A stretch of DNA of 64,000 nt from positions 124,001-188,000 of the forward strand of contig BLJB01000012.1 of assembly GCA_013423325.1 (NCBI GenBank), written 5' to 3'. The stretch's first letter is position 1. Every line of letters starts with the position of its first letter. Below are positions 55,140 to 64,000 of the stretch, piece after piece. The notes beneath the pieces were generated by a model, which was not told where the DNA came from, searched no databases, and saw only the letters and a list, made by a program, of their open reading frames with translations. The position numbers were made by a program, and so were the translations under genes. This stretch comes from Usnea hakonensis. Its lineage: Eukaryota > Ascomycota > Lecanoromycetes > Lecanorales > Parmeliaceae.

Positions 55140-56433
55140 GCGGACAGTGCGTCTGATACAACAGAGTTTTTTTTAGGAAAGCTTACTTTCTCTCTAACTT
55201 ATCTAAATTAGCCAATTAAATCATTAGATTTTCTAGACTCCGACCCAATAGCAAGATGACGAACATGAGGTAGCCAGAGTCATTCACTCGGTAGTATGGT
55301 ATGGACCAATCCGGTTAAGGTAGTTTAGAGCGGTCGCATACGAAGAAATATGCCTGCCCATGTTGAGACCTGCCAGCGCAGCGACTGCATGGTGTAAATG
55401 CATCGCACTACCAAGAATGTTCGCTGCCAGGAGTTTTCATCTTCGAAGACAAGAGGCTTACAGGATCTCGTTGCATCACACAACGCCAACAAGCTGTGAT
55501 TTTGCGCATTCTTGCGCTCTTGATTTCCGTGTCGCTATGAAGCTTGGATTCCCTCCAACGGCCTCCTCGGCCTCGTCGTTTGGAAATAATTTCGGGCGTT
55601 GTCGGCCGCTTCGGCGCGTTGCATGGGACCACATTTTGTTGGGACTTGGAAGGTAAAGTCTCATCCTCTTTGATGGTTGCGAATTAGTATATCCGATTGA
55701 TGTGGATGACACGTTGTTCGAGAGCCGCGTGGCGGTCTGGAACGCATCGTGGTATGCCCTTGGAAGCCTAGCATCCGAGATTTGCTCCGACGTGAGCTCA
55801 ACCGGAACTCGATATGACAAGTCGACCTGGCAGCGAAGGTATCATAATCAACACCCCGTGACGTGTTTGGTCCCCTCCATCGGAGCCCTTAATGGTGGTG
55901 TTACTTACCAAAGCACAGCCCTGCGAACGCCTGAACCGTGAATGCACGCCATCCAACCTTGTAGTGGTAGAATCCGTGCTATTGGTAATGCTTGACAGCT
56001 GGAGCGGGTTGTGCTGGTAAGCCCGTTCCCGCACACCGTCGTCGCCGCAGACGTGCCTCTTTGCACTAGAGCCTAGGTTCTCTATAGATGACTTGTGAGG
56101 CATCAGGTCTCCTGCTAAGCCGCTTCTTAACTTGAGACGCTTTCATAGATTTTCTATTCAGGGAGACTTTCGGTGGAAGATTCGTTTAGGCTCTGACCGG
56201 AGTTCTATAACTGGAGCTAGTAAAGGTATCCACGTCTAGGGCAAGCTCGTTAGTTGACGTCTTAGATTCTAGGTAAGTAGCCTCGTTTGATGATAACGAT
56301 ATAAAGCTCTGCGTAGATAATACTAAATCCGAATATTTCGTATCTAGTATCTTACTATTTACCGTAATTATAAGCTCTTCCCGTTTCCTTTTCTGTACAT
56401 CCCAAGCATTTATCGAGTAAAGGCTGGGTTTCG
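55140..56433. other. gene-free stretch with RIP-like segments
   Basis: No gene recognised. The first 150 bases and 56110-56420 are rich in TpA and poor in CpA/TpG, with many CTAG, TTAG and GTAT steps, the look of RIP-mutated repeat debris. The part between (55350-56100) has normal composition with only short frames. Confidence 0.45.
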
Positions 56434-56796
56434 ATGCATTTGCAAGGGATTGTAGCTTACTGGTACCGTCTTCTTAGCGTGCCTGCTCTGCCATATTTGG
56501 CTATTGGCGTGCAGTCCGAATCAATGCACGTCAGCTTATGCGTAGAGTACGCCAGTGAATACAGAGACGGCCAACTTCTGGCAGACGAGGCCTATTGGGT
56601 GTGTGGAAACGATGTGACAAATGAGGAAGAGTCAAAGGTTACTAGCAACGTATTTCTTTCTTTTTCGGTCGCTTACCCCTTGATTTTACGCCCGACAAAT
56701 CCGGAACTGGACGCCAATTCATATCCACTGACTCGGCCAATCTGCGTCTCACGGTCATGATCGATTTATAGGTTAAGGCCTTATAACTGCGAATCG
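56434..56796. other. open frame of unknown meaning next to the methyltransferase relic
   Basis: A plus-strand frame of 108 codons (56434-56760) has no recognisable motif. It lies at the 3' side of the broken O-methyltransferase and is probably chance. Confidence 0.25.
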
Positions 56797-57985
56797 CTAC
56801 GACTTCCAGCCCACAGATCCCAGCAACTCAGCCAACTGTGTGCGCGTGCCCTCTCTGGACGCGAGAGCCGCCATCATTGTCAGGTCGATCTGGGTCGACT
56901 GCCAATGCACATCTGCGTCTGGGAAGACCGCTTCGTCGAGCAGAATGATGGATTCTGGACCCATAGCTGGCACGGTGTCCTGCAGAATCTCGCGACATTT
57001 GTGATCTGGCCAGTTGTGGATCACGGCTCGGAGGGATAGAATTTTGCGCCTAGGTTGCCTGATGATAAATGGTGGGTGCAAAGCCAGGAGTTCGGAGGCC
57101 GCTATGAAAGGTAAGAAACAATACGTCTGATTGGCTGTGGCTTGAACATGTCATGAACCGTATTCTCTACTCCTGGCGTTGACAAGTCCATCTCGATGGA
57201 AGATCCTGTGACGTTTCTAGAGACCTTTGGAAAATAGCTTTCGAACTCGGCACATTGGCGGCCAACATTGCCACCAGTATCGACAAGCACTGTGGCATTT
57301 GGGCTCCACCCCTGCGTTTCTTTCTCAACCTATTATATGTCCTAGCATATTGCTTAATCTTTTCGGCAGTGAAGTATGTCTTCATTAAAGTTGCTTGCGG
57401 CTTTCGGCTTTTCAAGGAACCAGAGAAAGGCAGGCAGTGTTGGTGTCGTCGGTGATGTCCTGGTATTTGATCTTGGCAAGACAGCCTGGTAGCTCCTGAT
57501 ACAAGGATGAGCAGGTGTAGAACCTAGAAATTCAAAATGTTATAATCTACAGCTCGCACGGGCTTAGAAATTCTGGCGGTCATAGGAAGATCAAGACATG
57601 CATACTGATGATAGACGCGAGCTTGAAATCCCAGGATCGCCAAGGCTTTGGTGATAGTGTTGGACGTGAATGTGTCCTTCTCAACTTCCTTGATCTGTCC
57701 AATAGATGCAAAATATTTCAAGACACGTCCTTAAAAGAGCGTCAGTGCGAGAGCACAACCCATCCGTACGGTATGCTCGCTTGCCCACTACTACTGGTGC
57801 AGCTCCAGTTTCTTGATGAAGCTGGTCCAAAATGAGGGGTTTGACAGTAGTAGCAAGCAGATTGAACGGCTTCAAGTCGATTCCAACGCGAGCTGCTGCG
57901 GTGTGTTGATGCTAGGAAGGTCGGGACCACTAAGTAGGGACGGAATTAACGCTGACTTCGATTTATTCGAGCCTACCATGGACAT
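56797..57985 (-). pseudogene. O-methyltransferase (fungal secondary-metabolism type), broken
   Basis: Reading the minus strand from a candidate ATG at 57985: after a frame change near 57880 comes VGIDLKPFNLLATTVKPLIL, the start of the winged-helix dimerisation domain. A probable GC-AG intron (57730-57784, donor GCAAGC, acceptor AAG) then leads to RVLKYFASIGQIKEVEKDTF and ALAILGFQARVYHQ. A GTATGC...TAG intron leads to PGCLAKIKYQDITDD, followed by a frame break near 57435 and four in-frame stops between 57330 and 57358. SAM-binding sequence continues with ATVLVDTGGNVGRQCAEF (GxGxG region altered to TGGNVG). After another interruption the C-terminal part follows: LRAVIHNWPDHKCREILQ (catalytic His region), ESIILLDEAVFP and TQIDLTMMAALASREGTRTQ. 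The usual final residues after VGWK are cut short. Clearly a dead plant-type OMT fold gene. Confidence 0.85.
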
Positions 57986-58752
57986 GATCCTTGCAAGCCT
58001 GTCATTTGTAGTTTCGATAGATCAGCATAGCTCTTGAAGCCTAACAACGATTTTTCTGCGCCTCGTTTTTAGAGGTGCTTCTCGCTAGACGTTGGACAGA
58101 GTTGACCACTTCTTCCATAGAGGCAAGAAGTATCTTTCCTTGTTGGAAGGGGATATGTGGGGAGAGCAAAGATCGAACGGAGGAGAAACGTGGAGTATGG
58201 TAGTGATCGAAACTTAGCAGCAGAGAAACAGAAGAGCTCAGAGCACGTGCGGATTCATTAAGTCTTATGAATTATGTTTCGAAAAGGGCCGGTTGCCAGC
58301 AGTCCCAACTACCAATGAAGGAAAAGACGTGCCGAGGGAAACTCTTGGGGCAAACAGCAAAAGCGCAAAAGATGATTAGAGAAAATGTTGTTTCAATTGT
58401 AATCCTAAACAGCAAGGTACCTATGTTGTACTGAGTACAACTGTATATCCCCTCAAAGGACAATTAAGGTCCTACAATCAGGCGTTTCAGGCTGCTTTGT
58501 TGAGCCCGGCTCCATAGTCTATCCCATTGTCAAGTAAGGCATTCCGCAATAATATTTGAAATTGGAACTCCATTCAAGAAAGGTTTTGAGGTACTCACGA
58601 CACTACCAGCTACACATGGTGCTCAGCTTTTATGCTCCGTCGATGGTCTCAGTAGAGCCTTCACTATCCTCTTTAGCTTTGACAATCACTTAAACTAAAA
58701 CACTTGATCGTGGAAATTCTTCCGGTCATGTAAATTCTGTTTCCCAGAGATT
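57986..58752. other. intergenic, no gene recognised
   Basis: Between the methyltransferase relic and the 3' end of the aminopeptidase gene. Short frames only. Confidence 0.35.
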
Positions 58753-60843
58753 CAAGGCAATGAGATTAACATCTCATGATTTGGTTCCGGTTCCAAACAG
58801 GTCTTTCTCCACCAAATTTCTACAAATTGGATGATAGAAGTCCTTGTTCTTCCCAAAAGTCCCCACTGCCAGAGCACGATCAGCCTCGTTGAGTAGTCTA
58901 TACCTGTCATGTTGGCGAAGATCAGCTTTTACTCCGAGACTGACTCTTGTATCTTCACTTACAATGGCCGCACGAATTTCATCCTGCCAACGTTACTCAA
59001 TAACTCTGCGGTCAGCTGGTACACCGTCTCGTCCTTTGCCTTCAGGGCCACTTGATAGTACCGAGAAACAATCTCAACGTTCTGGCTTTTCGCGAAGCCA
59101 TAGGTTGATCCCATCATTTGCGAAGCTCGCTGATCCAGGGGTCTTGCAAATGCTTGCACGGTATCCAGAAAGATTACCACTTGATTTGCCGACCAGCCAT
59201 CAATGTCTTCTCGTTTGGGCTGGAATTCATCAGCCTCCCATTGAGAAGCGAGATGGTAGCAAACGTCCACGAGCGAAGTGTCGAAGTTGGGCTTCGAAGG
59301 TAATCCGGGGGCGTAGAACCACGAGTCCCAATCTACGTCGTTGAGCGCCTTTGAGGCCGTAGCGTCCGAGTCGAAGAAAGATAACAGATTTGCTTTGAAG
59401 TCATAGGAATCGAGAGACTTTCGGGCAAACGTAGTGAAGTAATACGGAATATACCGGTTCCAATTCTCTTGAGTGACCTGCGCTTCAAGATGTGATAAAA
59501 ACAAATAGCCCTTCTCGTAAGGTACGCTTGAGAAAGCGTCGTCTGGGTCTTTGCCCTTGAGATCGACGATCATTTTTGTGAATTCATGCGAGTCTCCAAA
59601 TTGCTTTACCGAGTCTTGGAGAGACTTCCATCCAATGATTGCAGAAAAGTCTCTTTGAGCTTCGCCGTGTACCGCGGCTTGTAGTCTACGCTCAAGATAC
59701 GTGGTCCAACCCTCATTCAGCCAGAAGTGCTCCCAGCTGGCGTTAGAAACCAAATTGCCGCTGTATGAGTGTGATAGCTCATGGGCAATGACGTCCACGT
59801 TCGCTCGGTCGCCCGATATCACCGTTGGAGTGGCGTAGGTGTAGACCGGATTCTCCATCCCTCCATAGGGAAAGCTTGGGGGAAGGACAAGCACGTTATA
59901 CTCCGTCCATTGATACGGAAAAACGATGCTCTATTTATTACATCAGCACAATCGCCATGAATTTGGATATAGTACAGACTTCGACAGTCTCAATGTATCT
60001 CTCCGTAGACTCCTCAAATTCCCACTGTGCTGCCCTCAATTCCTTGGGTCCAGTAGCGACTACGCTGCGAGGTCCGATGGATGCTTTGGCAATATCGCCA
60101 CTGGCCAAAGCAAATAGATAGCTCGGTATGGGGACCTTTTGCTCGAACGTGTGCAATTCGGTCCCAATTGCGTCGTCAGCGCTCTTGCTGAGGTCTTCAA
60201 CGCTAGTAGAAAGCCCACTGGCAATGACAGGTAGAGGAGACTTGATGTTGAACTGAAAAGTTCCCTTGACATCAGGCGTATCCTGACAAGGGAATATGGA
60301 CCTTGTATGGATGGCTTGGCATTGAGTGAACATGTAAGGATGTTCGCTTCTTGTCTGGGCTGGTGTCAGCCACTGGATGGCTGTGCAATCCTTGGTCGTC
60401 TCTGTTTTCATCTCGAGCTGAACGCTGTCCCCGTTTTGCACACCGTCTTCCAGGCTGATCTTCAGCGCAGATCCATAGGGCTCGAATCTGGGCAACAATC
60501 CCCACTTGGGAGATTTCCCATCTAAGATGACATTCTTCACGTTGAGGAAGCTAGTATCGAGCAGAATTTCTTTTGCTGTCGCATCAGTGATAGACTTGAG
60601 CGTGAGTACAACGCTCCCAGATATATTCCTCTTCACGAAGTCAATATTGAAGTTCACCTCAGTATGAGTTGTAAGGAAGTTGTTGTAATTCGAGAGTGTA
60701 TTAGGATCACGCGGCGGATTCACAATGGAACTCATTTTCCGTAGATTTTGGTTTGAGACAGCTTTGTTACTCTGCGAACCACGGAAGCCTATCTTGACGT
60801 GGACATATACCCTAAATGGGAGCCTGGACAAGGCAAGTAGCAT
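58753..60843 (-). CDS. leukotriene A4 hydrolase-type M1 aminopeptidase
   Basis: Spliced model complement(join(58753-58903, 58963-59930, 59980-60843)), 660 residues from the first ATG, or 624 from MSSIVNPPRDPNTLSNYN at 60735. The extra leader (MLLALSRLPFRVYVHVKIGF) is basic and hydrophobic and could be a mitochondrial signal, so two products are conceivable. Zinc metallopeptidase of the M1 family: substrate motif SFPYGGMENP, zinc site HELSHSYSGNL (HEXXH), distal zinc Glu in FWLNEGWTTYLER, and the C-terminal helical domain up to NKDFYHPICRNLVEKD. Yeast Lap2 is the relative: an aminopeptidase with epoxide hydrolase activity. Introns of 49 and 59 nt; the first has the weak donor GTCTGT. The last 16 residues after VEKD differ from the family, so the 3' end is less sure. 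Confidence 0.88.
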
Positions 60844-61079
60844 GTATCAGGAGCGGTTCTACACGCGGGGGTTCTAGCGTGGGATGACGAGATGGCGCAT
60901 TGCCCATACCCTTTACTCCGTATAGGACTGGTGAAGACTGTAAACTTTTCTAAAGATGGAGTTCCTGGGATGCTTGAATACCCTAGCGTCACCCAGCTAG
61001 GGAAATGAGATAATGGCTGTAGAGCATTGGTCTGCAACAAATGTACAGCACGTGCCTGACAGGTATTAAATACTATTGT

Positions 61080-61930
61080 ACCAGAGGCTTGGTTAGTGTA
61101 ATAAAATACGACTAGCGAACTCGGGTAGGTACCTACCTTAACTTTGGGGGTAACGAAACAACGATATACTACTCTAGCTAATTTGGAAAATTCTTTGCCT
61201 TTTCCGCTCGGCGCTACACTTCTTTCTTTCTACTCGTCCCTTACTAAACTAGTAGCCTCTTATTTATTTTCTTCTAATTATCTAGATATACGGAGCCTTT
61301 ATTATTATTAAAATTATATCTATAGGGGTAAATATTAAAGTTAATAAAATACTACTCGAATTTAGCGTCGTAGATAGAAGGTTTTCTAGTTTTTAAGAAT
61401 ATTGTCATAGACATAGTGATTTAGGTACGAGATCTCACTTCGGTGGGGACTCGGAGCTCTTTTAGTCATGTGGTTTGGAGCCTTCACCCATTTCCATAAC
61501 AAATATATCCGATTGTTTTCTAGTTTTAGCTTTTTCCCGGGAGCCCGATTAACTTGAGCTAAGACTATTATTCGATTCGAAGGAATCGTACTTTCGAGTT
61601 TTAGATACTAGTATAAAATTACTATTAGTGAGAACGCTTCTATAAAAATAGCTAAATCGAACTTACGCTTAATCTACCGTATTTTATAAAGCGCTAGTTA
61701 AGCTACTATATAAGATTAGTATCTTCTTTAATAGTCCGATTAGGCGGTATAGAAATAATAGGCTATATAGTCCTTCGATTAAACTCTCGAAGAGCGCGAG
61801 GCGTAAACTATATCTATAATAGATTATCCTAAAACTAGCTAGGTATCCGATATCGTTGTTGATTCTCGAGCTTTCGTCGTTTAGTGGTAGGCGGCGGTAT
61901 AGAATCGGTAGTAGGCTCTTCTTCGATGTA
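61080..61930. repeat. strongly RIP-like mutated repeat debris
   Basis: The block is saturated with TpA and nearly free of CpA/TpG in places: in 61681-61740 I count 12 TpA, no CpA, no TpG and still two CpG. C-to-T change at CpA on both strands, with CpG preserved, is the signature of repeat-induced point mutation and does not fit methyl-CpG decay. No frame survives. The ancestor was presumably a transposable element, but no motif remains from which to name it. Confidence 0.75.
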
Positions 61931-61932
61931 TA

Positions 61933-62015
61933 GCTATCGCTTTTGATTGCGGGGCATTGAAGTTCTCTCTGAAGGCATTAATCCTTAATCTTATGAAACG
62001 ACCGATTGAAATAGA
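61933..62015. repeat. mutated copy of a segment at 63605-63687
   Basis: Aligns base for base over about 75 positions with 63605-63687: both contain TCGCTTTTGATTG, then AAGGCATT, then CCTT.ATCTT.TGAA. Where the other copy has TTGATCTTGTGAA, this one has TTAATCTTATGAA, that is TpG changed to TpA, the RIP direction. It abuts the RIP-like block. Confidence 0.6.
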
Positions 62016-62426
62016 TGACTGAGGAAAATTAAGAACGAGGAGGTGCAGATAGCGCGCGCCTCCGACAATCACGCTAGCGTATGCGGGGTTGACAGCCAAT
62101 CGATGAAGTGACTGCTGTCTGGAAAATGCAACTGAATATATGTGTGCGCGCATTAGCATCTATGCATTGTCCTATCAAATGAAGGTGGTGTGAGCAGGTT
62201 CTAGTAAAAGCATTCGGATGACCGAGAGTGGCTTCAGCGTATATAACTGAAGGGAAAATAATTTCTGGGATTTTCTATTCGTCTAATTAGAGATCTGCGT
62301 CTCATTGGAGGGTAAGTTCCATTTTTGGATTTACCCATCTCTTCCTAACCTGCCGAACTCAGTCCTTGCTCGTTAGTATCCCAAAATCCAGGAATCAGGA
62401 CTTGCTCGTACTGCAACAAGCAAAAT

Positions 62427-63410
62427 TTATTCGGATACGACGGATTCGTCTTCGTCGTCAAAGTCTCCATTTCTTAGATATAAATTCTGGAACAAGAAGT
62501 CATCCAGCCTCAAGCGATGGGACAATGTTGGTTGTTTGGCACGTAAATCCGTAATATCGACGACCAATGGTAACTTCCGACAGCTTGGTCTCCATATAGT
62601 TGTACCGGGCGTCCAAGTCGATGTCAAACGGCTTGAATCCTCGAAAAAGTAGAGACGGCAAGCCGGATCACCGTGACGCTCATGACACATCTCTTCAATC
62701 CCATGCAGGAGACGGCAGGTGATCTCATTGCAGAGTCCTAGGGTATGATCAGGACAAGAAGCCAAAGAGAGATTGGGGGCCGTAGACAGTGAAGGAAAGT
62801 CTTGAGTAATTCGTCTGCAAGCCTCCAACCGTGCTTTGTTTGTTAGATGAAGCTGGAAATGATAGTACCCGGCCCAATTCTCGGCCAAAACATCACGAAC
62901 CATCTGGAAAAGCTCCGAGCTGCCAATGTGGTGTACGTGCTTTCTGCAGAGGCCGCCACTTTGGATGGGAATGCACGCAAGTACGCTGGGCACATCTATT
63001 GCAGTGTCGATTTTTTGAAGAGAAGGAAGCCTCAAAAGTGTCTTTATAGCGGTTCTGAAGTTTGACAAGGTGAAGGCGTACTTGCGGGCCCGTCGCTGTG
63101 GGCTTACGACCTCAAGGTAGATCTTGCCAATGTTTCCAAATGCCACGCTGTTCAGCGACCCGGCAGTCCATGGACGCAGCTTGATCGTGTTCAACTTCCA
63201 AAACGAGATGGAAACTTCTCGACGAATCTGGCAATTGACACCCAAGAGTAAGGTCCAAGCAGAATGCACGTCTCTAATCTGCAGTGCCCGCCCTTTTCCC
63301 ATAGTCGTTGTTCGCCTTTCGACAGTGACGTGTTTGTCAACGTCGGTGTTAAGACCATCCAAATAGAAATGATAAACCTTATAGCGAACTATTTCGAGGG
63401 TGAGCCGCAT
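62427..63410 (-). CDS. F-box/2EXR-like hypothetical protein
   Basis: Single exon, 327 residues from the ATG at 63410. The start MRLTLEIVRYKVYHFYLDGL has the Leu-x-x-Glu-Ile-x-x-x-x-Tyr pattern of fungal F-box-like or 2EXR N-termini. Further on are LLGVNCQIRREVSISFWKLN, typical for the second part of such domains, and FGNIGKIYLEV. The rest is helical with scattered cysteines and no enzyme motif. A frame upstream (about 63440-63590, minus strand, with LLAPDLFERRIKWQRFLDD) looks coding but cannot be joined by an acceptable intron, so the true N-terminus may be longer or broken. Function unknown. Confidence 0.6.
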   Translation of the reverse strand: MRLTLEIVRYKVYHFYLDGLNTDVDKHVTVERRTTTMGKGRALQIRDVHSAWTLLLGVNCQIRREVSISFWKLNTIKLRPWTAGSLNSVAFGNIGKIYLEVVSPQRRARKYAFTLSNFRTAIKTLLRLPSLQKIDTAIDVPSVLACIPIQSGGLCRKHVHHIGSSELFQMVRDVLAENWAGYYHFQLHLTNKARLEACRRITQDFPSLSTAPNLSLASCPDHTLGLCNEITCRLLHGIEEMCHERHGDPACRLYFFEDSSRLTSTWTPGTTIWRPSCRKLPLVVDITDLRAKQPTLSHRLRLDDFLFQNLYLRNGDFDDEDESVVSE

Positions 63411-64000
63411 GAATACTGTTGTGCATATGTAAATTCCTTACTCTCTGGGGGTAAAGACAAGAAACTCGAAGTACTCGGCGAGCTCTGGCAGCGTACGCTG
63501 GCTCGATGTCTCACTTGCTTCATCGTCTAAGAAACGTTGCCACTTGATACGGCGCTCAAAAAGATCAGGTGCAAGCAGCACCAGGATACCTACGCTGGCC
63601 GATTCTCTCAGCTGTCGCTTTTGATTGTGAGGTACGGAAGCTTTCGCTCAAGGCATTGAACCTTGATCTTGTGAACGACGCAAGTTGAATAAATCATAGC
63701 CTCATAGGAAATCAGAAGGTTTCTCGCCAAGCATTCGCAAGCTTGATTGATTGATTGATTACATCATACTACCCTGAAGTCTTGCCGCTAGGCCGACTAT
63801 GCGAGTTACGTAATCTATCTAACCAATGGATAATGGTAGTACCAAAGAACAATGGTAAAGTAAACTTGATCTTGAAGCATTTAAGGAGGTGACCCTACAG
63901 TCGCCGGGGCTCCCTCGTCAAGTACCATCTCCTACTTTTTGACCTATATACCCTTGTATGTAATATAGAATAACCAGTATTTGGACTCTACTAGGCTCGG
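63411..64000. other. 5' flank of the last gene, nothing further recognised
   Basis: Contains the duplicated segment above and a short (TTGA)n run at about 63743-63760. The window ends in A+T-rich non-coding sequence. Confidence 0.35.
63605..63687. repeat. less-mutated copy of the 61933-62015 segment
   Basis: See the partner copy. It sits upstream of the hypothetical gene and may be part of its 5' region or a fragment of a duplicated gene family member. Confidence 0.6.

Noticed and set aside
7400..64000. CRISPR array, rRNA, plasmid or phage features
   Set aside because: Nothing of this kind is visible; introns and gene families show eukaryotic nuclear DNA.

Overview
This is nuclear DNA of a filamentous ascomycete (Pezizomycotina). 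Genes carry short introns of 46-80 nt with GTRNGY-type donors and CTRAY-like branch points. Both strands are densely used. The proteins are typical of moulds (GPR1/FUN34/YaaH acetate permease, LrgA-LrgB fusion, 2EXR, NACHT/ankyrin STAND receptors), and some intergenic sequence looks damaged by repeat-induced point mutation (RIP). Several protein styles recall Leotiomycetes, but I cannot fix the class from sequence alone. Gene models were spliced by eye: each join keeps frame and restores family motifs, but none was checked by alignment or RNA.

Left part (1-20 kb), accessory: a decayed ABCC transporter fragment; a 2EXR protein; two convergent zinc-finger paralogues separated by 3.2 kb of minisatellites; a fold-back MITE-like element with a diverged inverted relative 14 kb away; and a six-exon gene for an alpha/beta-hydrolase-NACHT-ankyrin receptor (1415 aa).

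Middle (19-50 kb), mostly conserved: acetate permease, cystathionine beta-synthase, LrgAB-like carrier, a membrane-anchored hypothetical protein, a secreted DUF4185-like protein, an Arg/Glu coiled-coil protein, a glutathione transferase, a GDSL esterase of the IAH1 type, a disordered nuclear-type protein and glutamate 5-kinase. These are followed by a broken P450, a small secreted protein with a GC-AG intron, Atp23 protease, Aurora kinase head-to-head with TIP41, a CBP3-type complex III chaperone, and a puzzling two-frame membrane ORF.

Right part (50-64 kb), accessory again: a second large NACHT receptor (1591 aa) with an altered P-loop, RIP-like debris, a broken O-methyltransferase, a leukotriene-A4-hydrolase-type aminopeptidase, a strongly RIP-like block and an F-box/2EXR-like gene.

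The conserved core supplies sulfur amino acid, proline, mitochondrial and mitotic functions. The flanks hold two innate-immunity-type receptors and relics of an ABC transporter, a P450 and an O-methyltransferase. Those relics could be remnants of secondary metabolism, but they lie 40-57 kb apart and no cluster is visible now.
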